From: Solirubrobacterales bacterium
GTDB lineage: Bacteria > Actinomycetota > Thermoleophilia > Solirubrobacterales > Solirubrobacteraceae
Direction of reading: 5' to 3'
Assembly: GCA_025963905.1 (NCBI GenBank)
Contig: JAOPZW010000094.1
Span: 1 to 35,022 of the forward strand
Length of the DNA: 35,022 nt
The notes under the pieces are model-generated. The model saw nothing but the letters and a program-made list of their open reading frames with translations, ran no database searches and was not told the DNA's origin. This document shows, piece after piece, positions 1 to 7,437 of the stretch. Every line of letters starts with the position of its first letter. The first letter of the stretch is position 1. The position numbers were made by a program, and so were the translations under genes.

Positions 1-127
1 TGGGACCGAGGAAGCCATAGATCTCGCCCGGCGAGACCGTGAGGTCGATGCCGTCTACGGCCCGCGGCCCCTTGCGGAACTCGCGCACGAGCTGCTCGAC
101 ATCGATCGCTGCTGAGGGCTCTGGCAC
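1..127 (-). CDS. ABC transporter ATP-binding protein, N-terminus only (runs off left edge)
   Basis: Only the first 42 codons are present. From a GTG start at 127 the protein runs through a short N-terminal segment to VDGIDLTVSPGEIYGFLGP, the first beta strands of an ABC ATPase leading directly into the Walker A loop, which lies beyond the window. The wording FLGP is typical of the DrrA/CcmA class of exporter ATPases that pair with a separate permease, so drug or lipid export is the likeliest role. That is family knowledge, not something visible here. A promoter-like pair (TTGACC, 16 bp, TAGGGT) ends 7 nt before the GTG and there is no Shine-Dalgarno, so the message may be leaderless. The substrate cannot be judged from this piece. 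Confidence 0.8.
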   Translation of the reverse strand, partial: MPEPSAAIDVEQLVREFRKGPRAVDGIDLTVSPGEIYGFLGP

Positions 128-134
128 AAGCGCT

Positions 135-162
135 ACCCTACATGAAAAGTTTAGGTGGTCAA
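135..162 (-). promoter_or_regulatory. Candidate promoter of the ABC ATPase gene
   Basis: On the minus strand TTGACC (162-157) is followed after 16 bp by TAGGGT (140-135). The hexamer ends 7 nt before the GTG at 127, so transcription would begin at or next to the start codon. The stretch is visibly more AT-rich than its surroundings. Confidence 0.45.
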
Positions 163-268
163 ATATGCGTAGAGCGATCGACTTTTCCGAGGGATGGCCA
201 CGACCGCGCACCAGCGCGAGCAATCTTCGGCGGTAGGAGAGCCAGCGATCGACGAGCGCAAGGGTTGC

Positions 269-430
269 TCACCCGCGGGCGCCCATCGGCGTGTCGGTGG
301 CCTCAGCCGGCCGATCGACCGCTGTCTGCTTTCTGGCGTCCTTGCGGGCCTGCTTGTCCAGTCGTCGTTCGCGAAGCTTGGCCTCGCGTTTGAGCTTCGC
401 CATGGTGGTCTTCTTCCCTCTGGGGGCCAT
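269..430 (-). CDS. Small very basic hypothetical protein (53 aa)
   Basis: A 53-codon frame starts at ATG 430 and ends with TGA at 269-271. The first half is almost all Lys, Arg, Glu and Ala in a helical pattern (MAKLKREAKLRERRLDKQAR is residues 10-29); the last part is more neutral. Short proteins of this style, with a KLKREAKLRERR-type core, are common as unnamed genes in actinobacteria; no function is known to me. A GAGGGA about 10 nt upstream could serve as ribosome site for Met1. Met10 is an alternative start, with AGAGGGAAG in front of it. There is no signal peptide or membrane segment. It points the same way as the 58-codon frame at 513-689 and may be co-transcribed with it. That it is coding is an inference from composition and start context. 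Confidence 0.5.
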   Translation of the reverse strand: MAPRGKKTTMAKLKREAKLRERRLDKQARKDARKQTAVDRPAEATDTPMGARG

Positions 431-512
431 GCGTGTCCATTCCCTCGTGGTTGGCTCGCGAGCGCATCGTCGAGGACACGCGGGGGCGACGTCAGAGCGC
501 TTGAACGGCGAC

Positions 513-689
513 CTACAGGGCCAGGTTGCGGCGGGCCCGCTCGGCCAGGGCGTCGCGCAAGTCGCCCAGTTCCGCCTGCCGGCGCAGCAACGTCAGGCGC
601 TTCTCTCTGGTCAACGCTCTCGCCGCGAGCTTGTCACCCACCACGTCGAGTTCCTTGAGGACAGCGTTACGAGTGAGTGAACGGCCCAT
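513..689 (-). CDS. Small charged hypothetical protein (58 aa)
   Basis: A 58-codon frame opens at ATG 689 (MGRSLTRNAV) and is rich in Leu, Arg, Glu and Ala with heptad-like spacing, which suggests a helical hairpin or coiled coil. It contains no recognisable family motif. No Shine-Dalgarno is visible, but TACAGT (701-696 on the minus strand) lies 6 nt before the ATG, a spacing that fits a leaderless message. An ATG at 707 would add six residues. It lies 82 bp upstream of the 53-codon basic protein on the same strand. I do not recognise it, and a chance frame in GC-rich DNA remains possible. Confidence 0.4.
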   Translation of the reverse strand: MGRSLTRNAVLKELDVVGDKLAARALTREKRLTLLRRQAELGDLRDALAERARRNLAL

Positions 690-845
690 GCACCCACTGT
701 AGCCCACGGCCGATCATGCACACGCCCGCGTCGGCGAAGGCGCATAGCGTGACGTCCGAGCGCGGCTCACCGTCGACGTGACCGTTGGCACGGCGCCGTC
801 GACCGGGTTTGTCAGGCCCCCGCCGGCGTCCCGGCTCGTTTGGGT
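690..845. other. Intergenic, nothing recognised
   Basis: This 156-bp spacer separates the small charged gene from the 3' end of the HxlR gene. I see no convincing promoter, hairpin with a T-tract or gene remnant in it. Confidence 0.5.
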
Positions 846-1493
846 TCAGCTCGGCGGGGGTGTCGTTTCCGCGCCGATCCGGTCGAGGATGGCCGGGTCG
901 CCTTGGTAGTCGATTCCGTTTGCTTTGGCGTCGCCGGGTTGGATCAGGCCGAGCAGGAGTCCAAGGATCGGCCTGGGGGGGCCGGTGAGCGTCGCGTCCG
1001 CGCTATCGGCTCGTCCGAGCCGGGTGTGGATCGTCCCGTCGCGCGTTTCGATCACGATCGGCTCATCGCCAGCCTGAAGCTCAACGGTCACGGGGGACGC
1101 GTCCGGCCGGCGGTCGGTGAGCATCAGCTCGAGCGCCCACACGAGCCAGTGGCTGCGGACCGCATCGCCGGGCTTCTGCTCGGTCATCAGCGGAAGCCCC
1201 CACCGGATCAGGTCCTCGAGCACCGGCCGGAGCTGCTCGCCGCGCGCGGTAAGGCGGAAGAGCGTGGTGGCGATCGGTGGCGGCGCGTCTTCGCGAGCGA
1301 TCACGCCCGCGTGCTCGAGTTCGCGCAGCCGCTCGGCGAGCAGGTTGCTGGCGATCCCGGGCAGCCCGTTGCGCAGGTCGGTGTACCGGCACCCCCCGCG
1401 CAGCGCGAGCTCGCGGACGATCAACAGCGTCCACCGGTCGCCGACCACGTCGAGCGATTTCGCGATCGCGCAGTACTCGTCGTAGGACCTCAT
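846..1493 (-). CDS. HxlR-family transcriptional regulator with SCP2-like C-terminal domain
   Basis: A 215-residue protein. Residues about 8-95 form an HxlR winged helix: YCAIAKSLDVVGDRWTLLIV is the characteristic opening, followed by the recognition-helix region (LPGIASNLLAERLRELEHAG) and a wing. The C-terminal half (about 120-200) resembles the SCP2/sterol-carrier-like domain often fused to this regulator class, which may sense a hydrophobic ligand. It is divergent from the drug exporter at 1603, with 109 bp between them, and most likely represses it and itself. That is an inference from arrangement. ATG 1493 is the chosen start. A TTG at 1499 is an alternative, and the -10-like element is so close that the message is nearly leaderless. 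The same frame stays open upstream only because it is antisense to the exporter. Confidence 0.88.
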   Translation of the reverse strand: MRSYDEYCAIAKSLDVVGDRWTLLIVRELALRGGCRYTDLRNGLPGIASNLLAERLRELEHAGVIAREDAPPPIATTLFRLTARGEQLRPVLEDLIRWGLPLMTEQKPGDAVRSHWLVWALELMLTDRRPDASPVTVELQAGDEPIVIETRDGTIHTRLGRADSADATLTGPPRPILGLLLGLIQPGDAKANGIDYQGDPAILDRIGAETTPPPS

Positions 1494-1503
1494 CGTCAAA
1501 CAT

Positions 1504-1512
1504 ATTCTAGCA
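1504..1512 (-). promoter_or_regulatory. Extended -10 element for the HxlR gene
   Basis: The minus strand reads TGCTAGAAT (1512-1504), a TGn extended -10. Transcription would begin around 1497, only a few bases before ATG 1493. No good -35 hexamer is seen, as is usual for extended -10 promoters. Confidence 0.45.
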
Positions 1513-1538
1513 TAAGGTAGAGAAGCTAGTCGGGATAC

Positions 1539-1567
1539 TTGACTTTCTTGTCCTTGTGGTTTAGGAC
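1539..1567 (+). promoter_or_regulatory. Candidate promoter of the MFS exporter
   Basis: TTGACT (1539-1544), a 17-bp spacer and TAGGAC (1562-1567) lie in the divergent gap. The predicted leader is about 30 nt and contains a strong GGAGGGG ribosome site just before ATG 1603. The HxlR protein may bind between the two promoters; a partial inverted repeat (TTCTA...TAGAGAA) lies at about 1505-1524. Confidence 0.45.
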
Positions 1568-1602
1568 TTGCAGTTGTCCGACCGCACTCTCGTGGAGGGG
1601 CC

Positions 1603-3171
1603 ATGAACCACAAGCCGCTGATCCTGATCTCGCTGCTGTTGGCGGCGTTTGTGATCAATCTCGACGCGACGATCGTCAACGTCGCGCTGCCGACGCTCGT
1701 TCGCGAGCTGCATGCGTCGAACTCGCAACTGCAGTGGGTCGTTGACGCGTTCAACCTGCTGTTCGCTGGATCGGTGCTGGCCGCTGGGAGCCTCTCGGAC
1801 CGCTTCGGGCGCAAGGGCATGCTGCTCGCCGGCCTGTCGGTCTTCGGTCTGGCGAGCCTGGCCGGCGGGCTGACGGACAGCGCCGGCGCGCTGATCGCGG
1901 CGCGCTCGGTAATGGGCGTGGGTGCGGCGATGGTGTTCCCCTCGACGCTGTCGCTGATCTCAAACGTGTTCACCGAGCGTGACGAGCGCGCGCGCGCGAT
2001 CGGACTGTGGGGCGCGATCACCGGCGCGGCGATCGCGCTCGGACCCATCGTCGGCGGCTGGCTGCTCCAGGCGTTCGACTGGACGAGCATCTTCTTCGCG
2101 ATGACTCCGATCGCCGCCATCGCCGGCGTCTTGGTCGCTCGCTACGTCCCGGCCTCGCGCGACCCGCACGCGCCCCGCACCGACCGCGCCGGGTTCGCGC
2201 TGTCGACCGCGATGGTCGGGCTGATCGTCTACACGGTCATCGAGGCCCCGAACCACGGTTGGGGAAGCGCGCGGACGCTCGCCAGCTTCGCCTTGACGGC
2301 AGTGCTTGCGGCGGCGTTCGTGGCCTGGGAGCGCCGTACCGACCAGCCGATGCTCGACCTCAGCCTGTTCCGGAACCCTCGGTTCACCGCCGCCAGCGTG
2401 TCGGTCGCGATCTCGTTCTTCGCGCTATCCGGGTTCATCTTCCTGGTCACCCAGTACTTCCAGTTCCTGAAGGGCTACGGCCCGCTGTCAACCGGCGTGC
2501 GCCTCCTGCCGGTCGCCTCCTGCGTCGCGATCTCTTCGATCCTCGGCGCCAGGCTCGCCGTGCGCCTCGGCACGAAGCTGGTCGTCGCGTCCGGGCTGTT
2601 CTCGATGGCGGCGTTCTACCTTTGGGTCGCGACCGCATCGGCCAGCACTGGCTACGGGACGATCGCCGCCCAGATGGTCGTGCTCGGGACGGGCATGGGC
2701 CTCACGAGCGCGCCCGCGACCGAGGCGATCATGGGCGTGGTGCCGAAGGCCAAGGCCGGTGTCGGCTCGGCGGTCAACGACGCCACGCGGCTGCTCGGGG
2801 CCACACTCGGCGTCGCCGTGATCGGCAGCGTGTACGCCTCGCTGTACGCCAGCCAGCTCGCGACCGCGCTGCCGATCGGGTTGCCGGCCAGCCTCGCGCG
2901 GACCGCGCACGAATCTGTCGGCGCCGCCCTCACCGCCACGAGCAAGCTGGGATCCGCCGGCCATCCGGTGCTGGCGTCGGCCGTCCACGACGCCACCAGC
3001 GCGGCCTTCTTCCACGGTTTCCACGCGGCCAACTACCTCGCCGCCGGCGTTGCCGCCGCGGGCGCGGTGATGGCGCTCGCGCTGCTTCCCGCCCACCCGA
3101 CCGCCAGCACCGATGACACCGCCGAGGTGCGAGCACTTGGCTCGCCCGCCACAGCCGCCGCCCGCAGCTGA
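1603..3171 (+). CDS. MFS drug exporter, DHA2 (14-TM, EmrB/QacA) family
   Basis: A 522-residue integral membrane protein. It opens with FVINLDATIVNVALP, the TM1 signature of the DHA2 subfamily, followed by the MFS loop motif SLSDRFGRKG at about residues 63-72. Hydrophobic segments run to the C-terminus, consistent with 14 membrane passes and with the usual DHA2 length of 470-530. Members are proton-driven exporters of amphipathic drugs, dyes or antibiotics at the cytoplasmic membrane; the substrate is not predictable from sequence. ATG 1603 has a strong ribosome site (GGAGGGG). The divergent HxlR regulator is the likely controller. The carbonic anhydrase begins 30 bp downstream on the same strand and may be co-transcribed. 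No disruption is seen. Confidence 0.93.
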   Translation: MNHKPLILISLLLAAFVINLDATIVNVALPTLVRELHASNSQLQWVVDAFNLLFAGSVLAAGSLSDRFGRKGMLLAGLSVFGLASLAGGLTDSAGALIAARSVMGVGAAMVFPSTLSLISNVFTERDERARAIGLWGAITGAAIALGPIVGGWLLQAFDWTSIFFAMTPIAAIAGVLVARYVPASRDPHAPRTDRAGFALSTAMVGLIVYTVIEAPNHGWGSARTLASFALTAVLAAAFVAWERRTDQPMLDLSLFRNPRFTAASVSVAISFFALSGFIFLVTQYFQFLKGYGPLSTGVRLLPVASCVAISSILGARLAVRLGTKLVVASGLFSMAAFYLWVATASASTGYGTIAAQMVVLGTGMGLTSAPATEAIMGVVPKAKAGVGSAVNDATRLLGATLGVAVIGSVYASLYASQLATALPIGLPASLARTAHESVGAALTATSKLGSAGHPVLASAVHDATSAAFFHGFHAANYLAAGVAAAGAVMALALLPAHPTASTDDTAEVRALGSPATAAARS

Positions 3172-3201
3172 GCACCGTCAAGCCACAGGAGACAGCACAC
3201 C

Positions 3202-3825
3202 ATGAGCAACCAGGAACCCACGCCCCTGGTGACCGGCGCCGGCTCGGGGGTCGGCCGGGCGACTCGGTTCGAGCTGGCCGATCGGGGCCAGCCCAACGCG
3301 ACCAACATCGAGTCCGCGCTCGAACGCAACCGCGCCTTCGCCGCCGCCGGCGGCCATGAACGCGCCGTCGTCTTCCCCAATCTGCGCCTGTTCGTGATCA
3401 CGTGCCTCGACCCGCGCGTCGACCCCGCGCACTTCCTCGGCCTCGGCCTCAGCGACGCGATCGTCGTCCGCAACGTCGGAGGGCGGGTCACCCCGGAGGT
3501 GATCAACGACGTCGCCTTCATCTGCCAGCTCGCTGAGAGCGCGCTGCCAGACGGCCCGCTGTTCGAAGCCGCCGTGATCCACCACACCCAGTGCGGAACC
3601 GGGGCGCTCGCCGACGACACCTTCCGCCACCGCTACGCCGAGCGGATCGGCGCCGAAGAATCCACCCTGCTCCCGCACGCCGTCCTCGACCCCGCGGCGA
3701 CCGTCACCCGCGACGTCGAGCGCCTCCGCTCCGTACCCGCAATCTCCCCGCGCGTCAGCGTGTCCGGCCATGTCTACGACGTGGTCACCGGCTTGGTGGA
3801 GACGGTCATCCCCGCCGGCCGCTGA
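3202..3825 (+). CDS. Beta-class carbonic anhydrase-like protein with an SDR-like N-terminal tag
   Basis: A 207-residue protein. From about residue 33 it follows beta-carbonic anhydrases: CLDPR gives Cys68, Asp70 and Arg72, VRNVGGRVTP is at 89-98, and HHTQCG gives His128 and Cys131. The zinc ligands (Cys, His, Cys) and the Asp/Arg dyad are thus present, so CO2 hydration to bicarbonate is chemically possible. The first 29 residues do not belong to that family: LVTGAGSGVGRATRFELADR matches the start of a short-chain dehydrogenase Rossmann fold, including TGxxxGxG. AGGAGA lies 8 nt before ATG 3202 and there is no nearer start before residue 33, so the tag appears to be translated. It looks like a recombination joint between two genes. 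It follows the exporter closely and converges on the SDR at 3985. Confidence 0.82.
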   Translation: MSNQEPTPLVTGAGSGVGRATRFELADRGQPNATNIESALERNRAFAAAGGHERAVVFPNLRLFVITCLDPRVDPAHFLGLGLSDAIVVRNVGGRVTPEVINDVAFICQLAESALPDGPLFEAAVIHHTQCGTGALADDTFRHRYAERIGAEESTLLPHAVLDPAATVTRDVERLRSVPAISPRVSVSGHVYDVVTGLVETVIPAGR

Positions 3826-3875
3826 GGAGCTCGAAGCGTCGAGGTCCTCCTGGCGCGCGGATCATCGCGCGGGCC

Positions 3876-3968
3876 CTCTTGCCTGTCCGGAGAAGGCTCG
3901 AGCGCGCCGGATACCTCGAGCGAACGCCCCATCCGGACGACCGCCGCGCCCGGGTCGTGCGGCTCACC
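3876..3968 (+). pseudogene. Remnant of a MarR-family regulator (wing and C-terminal part of HTH)
   Basis: In the frame that includes 3897-3899, the translation reads VRRRLERAGYLERTPHPDDRR followed by ARVVRLT. This is the third helix and beta-wing of a MarR repressor (LERxGYLxRxxxPxDRRxxxVxLT). No start codon, N-terminal helices or dimerisation helix flank it, and the frame ends at 3993-3995 after unrelated residues. It is therefore a gene fragment between the carbonic anhydrase and the convergent SDR. It probably belonged to a regulator of one of these genes before a deletion. Confidence 0.6.
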
Positions 3969-3984
3969 GTGTCCGTCACTCTGC

Positions 3985-4710
3985 TCATGCCGTGACGGGC
4001 GCTGCTTCGAGGAGCGCCGCGTTCTGGCGCTCGAGCGCCTTGGCCGCACCGCCGCGCCAGGCCTCGGCCATGGACTGCGACATGGGATCCGGGAAGATCT
4101 CCTCCTCCCCGTTCTCCACTCCGTCGAAGATGGCTCGCGCGACGGACTCCGGAGAGGCCTTCGGCACGTCGAGGCCTCGAGACATATCGGTATCCACCGG
4201 GCCGGTCAGGACGCCATGGACGCTGACGCCGCGTCCGGCCAGAAGCGCGCGCAGCGATTGTGTCAGGGAGAACGCGGCCGCCTTTGAGATCGAGTAGGCC
4301 GGAATGATCGGCAACGGGGCAAAGGCCGCCACCGACAGAGCGTTGACGATCGCTCCCCGAGAACGAGTCAGCAACGGCAGGAAGGCCTGGGTCACGCCGT
4401 AGGTGCCGAAGAGGTTGACGGCGAGGTGCTGCTCGAGTGCGACACGATCGCTGAGGTCGTCGTACAGCGCCAAGCCGGCGTTGTTGATGAGGATGTCGAG
4501 AGACTCGACCCTCTCGACGGCCGCCTGAGTCTGCTCCGCGTCGGTCACGTCCAGGGTCAGGGGCGTGACGCGCGCGTCGGAGTGGACCAAGGGTTGGCGC
4601 GTACCGGCATACACCCGCTTCGCGCCTCTCCTCAGCGCTTCCTCCACCAGCGCTTGCCCGATGCCACGATTGGCCCCGGTCACCAGAACTGCTCTGTCTT
4701 CGATTGTCAT
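3985..4710 (-). CDS. Short-chain dehydrogenase/reductase (SDR)
   Basis: A 241-residue classical SDR. It has the nucleotide-binding motif TGANRGIG (residues 11-18), NNAG (76-79), an active-site Ser near 126 in NALSV, and the YxxxK pair as Tyr139 and Lys143 (AYSISK). Length and motifs fit an intact NAD(P)-dependent oxidoreductase acting on an alcohol or ketone in the cytoplasm; the substrate cannot be read from sequence. ATG 4710 has AAGGCGG just upstream. It converges on the carbonic anhydrase and covers the last bases of the MarR fragment's reading frame. No partner gene indicates its pathway. Confidence 0.9.
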   Translation of the reverse strand: MTIEDRAVLVTGANRGIGQALVEEALRRGAKRVYAGTRQPLVHSDARVTPLTLDVTDAEQTQAAVERVESLDILINNAGLALYDDLSDRVALEQHLAVNLFGTYGVTQAFLPLLTRSRGAIVNALSVAAFAPLPIIPAYSISKAAAFSLTQSLRALLAGRGVSVHGVLTGPVDTDMSRGLDVPKASPESVARAIFDGVENGEEEIFPDPMSQSMAEAWRGGAAKALERQNAALLEAAPVTA

Positions 4711-4863
4711 GAATCCGCCTTGTGGTCATTCGAGTTCGACCAGCTCGAGCTCATACCGATGTAGGCGTCGCCCGAGAGCGCAACTGAGCGACGAGTTTCA
4801 GGCGCCGCGAGCGTCTGTACTCGTGATGGCGACAAACGACCCGCCCGATGCGAGGATCCGAGC

Positions 4864-5883
4864 GTGACCGACACCGACCGCGCGCTGGTGCGTGCCCGCG
4901 CGGGCGACGAGGACGCGTTTCGCGAGCTGACCGACCCCTACCGGCATGAGCTGCAACTGCACTGCTATCGGATCGTCGGCTCGACGCAGGACGCCGAGGA
5001 TTTGGTCCAGGAGACCCTTCTCGCTGCGTGGCGCGGGCTCGGGCAATTCGGCGAACGCGCGTCGATCCGGACCTGGCTCTACCGGATCGCGACGAACCGC
5101 TCCGTCGACACGCTCCGAGCGAGCGCCCGGCGGCCACAAAGCCTCGAGCCGATGACCGAGCTACCCGAGCCGAGCAGGGTCAGCGAGCCGATCTGGCTCC
5201 AGCCATACCCGGACGTCCTGCTCGAGGGGCTCGCAGACGCAGCGCCAGGGCCCGAAGCCCGCTACGAGGCCAAGGAAGCGACCGCGCTCGCGTTTGTCGC
5301 CGGACTCCAGCACCTCCCGCCGCAGCAGCGAGCGGTGCTCGTCCTGCGCGACGTGCTCAGCTTTCGCGCAGCGGAGGTGGCCGACATGCTCGACACGACC
5401 GAAGCCGCGGTGAACAGCCTCCTGCGACGCGCCCGCACCGCCCTCGATACCCGCCTGCCGGCCGCCGGGCGCGAGCGAGCGCCGCTGCCGAACTCCCGGT
5501 CGGAGCGCGAGGTGGTCGGGCGGTTCGCCGACGCTGTCGAAGCCGGCGACGTCGAAGGGGTCCTCGCGTTGCTGACCGACGACGCCTGGGTGACGATGCC
5601 GCCACAGCCCCACGAGTATCAGGGGACGGAGGCGATCGGGCGTTTCCTGCTCGACCGCGCGGTGAGCCGCGGGGGGCCGCTGCGGCTCGTCCCGACCCGC
5701 GCCAACGGGCAGCCCGCCTTCGGCTGCTACTTCCCCTGCCCCCACACGGAGATCGCGCGTCCCTACGGGCTACTCGTGCTCACGCTCGCCGGCAGCAACG
5801 TCGCCGAGATCACCTTCTTCGCCGACAGCAGCGTGTTCCCTCACTTCGGGCTCCCACGCACGCTGACCACACAGCGAACATGA
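4864..5883 (+). CDS. ECF RNA polymerase sigma factor with SnoaL-like C-terminal domain (TIGR02960/SigX5 type)
   Basis: A 339-residue sigma-70 factor. Region 2 spans about residues 5-90 (DAEDLVQETLLAAWRG, then RTWLYRIATNRSVD). Region 4 spans about 145-198 (LPPQQRAVLVLRDVLSFRAAE followed by a helix-turn-helix to LLRRARTAL). Residues about 212-330 form a SnoaL/NTF2-like domain, as in the TIGR02960 group and related ECFs, where the tail rather than a separate anti-sigma factor is thought to modulate activity. No anti-sigma gene is adjacent, which agrees. The start is GTG 4864 with GAGG about 8 nt upstream. The signal and regulon are unknown. Confidence 0.9.
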   Translation: MTDTDRALVRARAGDEDAFRELTDPYRHELQLHCYRIVGSTQDAEDLVQETLLAAWRGLGQFGERASIRTWLYRIATNRSVDTLRASARRPQSLEPMTELPEPSRVSEPIWLQPYPDVLLEGLADAAPGPEARYEAKEATALAFVAGLQHLPPQQRAVLVLRDVLSFRAAEVADMLDTTEAAVNSLLRRARTALDTRLPAAGRERAPLPNSRSEREVVGRFADAVEAGDVEGVLALLTDDAWVTMPPQPHEYQGTEAIGRFLLDRAVSRGGPLRLVPTRANGQPAFGCYFPCPHTEIARPYGLLVLTLAGSNVAEITFFADSSVFPHFGLPRTLTTQRT

Positions 5884-5911
5884 CCGGCTCGCGATCTGTA
5901 CCTCATGTCGG

Positions 5912-5939
5912 TTGTCGCCGCTCGCCGCGAGCGTATGGT
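5912..5939 (+). promoter_or_regulatory. Candidate promoter with palindrome in its spacer, before the FAD oxidoreductase
   Basis: TTGTCG (5912-5917) and TATGGT (5934-5939) are 16 bp apart. Exactly between them lies a perfect inverted repeat, CGCTCG CCG CGAGCG (5919-5933), well placed for a repressor or activator dimer. The -10 ends 8 nt before the ATG at 5948, so the message would be leaderless. No regulator gene lies beside it. Confidence 0.45.
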
Positions 5940-5947
5940 CGTCGGCA

Positions 5948-6058
5948 ATGGCGACTGAGGCGGCATCCGGCATCGTCGCGCTGCCCGTGCGGGCGCGGGC
6001 CGGCGACGGGCGGCTGAAGCGGACCATCGGCTTCTTCGGGCCTTTCCCGCCGGGGTGA
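5948..6058 (+). CDS. Possible 36-aa leader peptide coupled to the FAD oxidoreductase
   Basis: A 36-codon frame starts at ATG 5948, where transcription from the promoter just upstream is predicted to begin, and stops with TGA at 6056-6058. The stop overlaps the ATG of the next gene (TGATG), the classic arrangement for translational coupling. The peptide has a Gly/Arg-rich middle and ends in GFFGPFPPG. It has no signal peptide and no family I recognise. The downstream gene lacks a clear Shine-Dalgarno, which gives the coupling idea some weight. It could still be a chance frame. Confidence 0.38.
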   Translation: MATEAASGIVALPVRARAGDGRLKRTIGFFGPFPPG

Positions 6059-7437
6059 TGGCGCGGGTCGTCGTCCTCGGCGCCGGCGTGTGCGGGCTTG
6101 GGGCCGCGCTGATGTTGCGCCGCGACGGCCACGACGTGGCGGTGCTGGAGCGCGATCCCGCGCCGGTGCCAGATTCCAACGAGGGCGCGTGGGAGCGCTG
6201 GGAGCGCGCCGGAGTGACCCAGTTCCGCCAGGCGCACTTCCTGCAGCCGCTGGGCCGGATTGTCCTCGACGAGGAGCTGCCCGACGTGCGCGACGCGTTG
6301 CTCGCCGCGGGCGCCGCGCGGTTCGACCCGCTGCGGCTGATGCCCCCGTGGATCGCCGATCGCAGACCACGGCCGGGCGACGAGCGCTTCGCGACGATCA
6401 CCGCGCGCCGCCCCGTGATGGAGCACGCGTTCGCGCGCGTCGCGCAGGAGGAGGTCGACGTGCGGCGCGGCATCGAGGTCGAGCGACTGCTGACCAACGG
6501 CGTCCCGCGCATCGCCGGTGTCCGCACCACCCGCGGCGAGGAGCTCCCCGCCGACCTCGTCGTCGACGCGATGGGCCGCCGTTCACGGCTGCCGGCGTGG
6601 CTCGCCGACGCGGGCGCGCGCGGCATGCACGAGGAGTCCGAGGACTTCGGCTTCCTCTACTACACACGCTTCTTCCGCGGCGAGCAGCCGCGGATGCTCG
6701 CGCCGCTGCTGACGGCGATCGGGACGATCTCGCTGCTCACGCTGCCGGGCGACGACGACACGTGGTCGGTGACCGTGTTGGGCGCCGCCGGCGACCGGCC
6801 GCTCAAGCGCCTGCGGAAGACGGAGGCGTGGACGGCGGTGGTGAGGGCCTGTCCGCTGCAGGCGCACTGGCTCGAGGGCGAGCCGATCACGGAGATTCTG
6901 GGCATGGGCGGCATCGTGGACCGCTACCGGCGGCTCGTCTCCGGTAGCCGCCCGGCCGTCACCGGCGTCGCGCTGCTCGGGGACGCCTGCGCCTGCACGA
7001 ACCCCTCGCTCGGCCGCGGCATTGCGCTCGGCCTGCGCCACGCCCAGCTGCTGCGCGACACGCTGCGCGAGGAGGAGGAGCCCGGCCGCTTCGCCGAGGC
7101 GTGGGATGCCGCTACCGAGGTGGAGATCACGCCGTGGTACCGCGCCACCGCCCGACAGGACCGCGAGCGCCTGCGCGAGATCGACGCGCTGCGGCAGGGC
7201 CTCGAGCGCCCCGCTCCCGCCGACCGCCAGGCCGCCGTGCGCGCGGCGCTGACGCCCGCGGCGATGTGCGACCCCGACGTGCTCCGCGCCATGCTCGCCG
7301 AGCGATGCTGCCTCGACTCCCCCACCGCGCTCGACGAGCCCGAGCTCGCCGAGCGGATCCTCGAACTCGCGCGCGACGCGGAGCCGGCGCAGTTCGCGGG
7401 CCCGGACCGCAAGCAGCTCTTGACGCTCCTGGCCTAA
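6058..7437 (+). CDS. FAD-dependent oxidoreductase / monooxygenase-like flavoprotein
   Basis: A 459-residue flavoprotein. The N-terminus is a Rossmann fold: VVVLGAGVCGLGAALMLRRDG gives GxGxxG, and the acidic end of the second strand is VLERD. In the C-terminal half GVALLGDACACTNPSLGRG is the GD motif that contacts the FAD ribose and pyrophosphate in PHBH/squalene-epoxidase-like enzymes. The overall plan is that of a group A flavin monooxygenase or related dehydrogenase; the substrate is unknown. The start is ATG 6058, with GTG 6055 immediately before it as an alternative. It overlaps the stop of the 36-codon peptide. Its stop overlaps the convergent CoA-transferase gene by 4 bp. Confidence 0.88.
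   Translation: MARVVVLGAGVCGLGAALMLRRDGHDVAVLERDPAPVPDSNEGAWERWERAGVTQFRQAHFLQPLGRIVLDEELPDVRDALLAAGAARFDPLRLMPPWIADRRPRPGDERFATITARRPVMEHAFARVAQEEVDVRRGIEVERLLTNGVPRIAGVRTTRGEELPADLVVDAMGRRSRLPAWLADAGARGMHEESEDFGFLYYTRFFRGEQPRMLAPLLTAIGTISLLTLPGDDDTWSVTVLGAAGDRPLKRLRKTEAWTAVVRACPLQAHWLEGEPITEILGMGGIVDRYRRLVSGSRPAVTGVALLGDACACTNPSLGRGIALGLRHAQLLRDTLREEEEPGRFAEAWDAATEVEITPWYRATARQDRERLREIDALRQGLERPAPADRQAAVRAALTPAAMCDPDVLRAMLAERCCLDSPTALDEPELAERILELARDAEPAQFAGPDRKQLLTLLA

Noticed and set aside
144-187. Inverted repeat GAAAAGT ... ACTTTTC
   Set aside because: The 7-bp arms are 30 bp apart and only one of them falls in the promoter spacer, so a binding-site claim is not justified.
1494-2120. 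Upstream extension of the HxlR reading frame
   Set aside because: It is antisense to the exporter gene, low-complexity, and the HxlR fold starts directly after ATG 1493.
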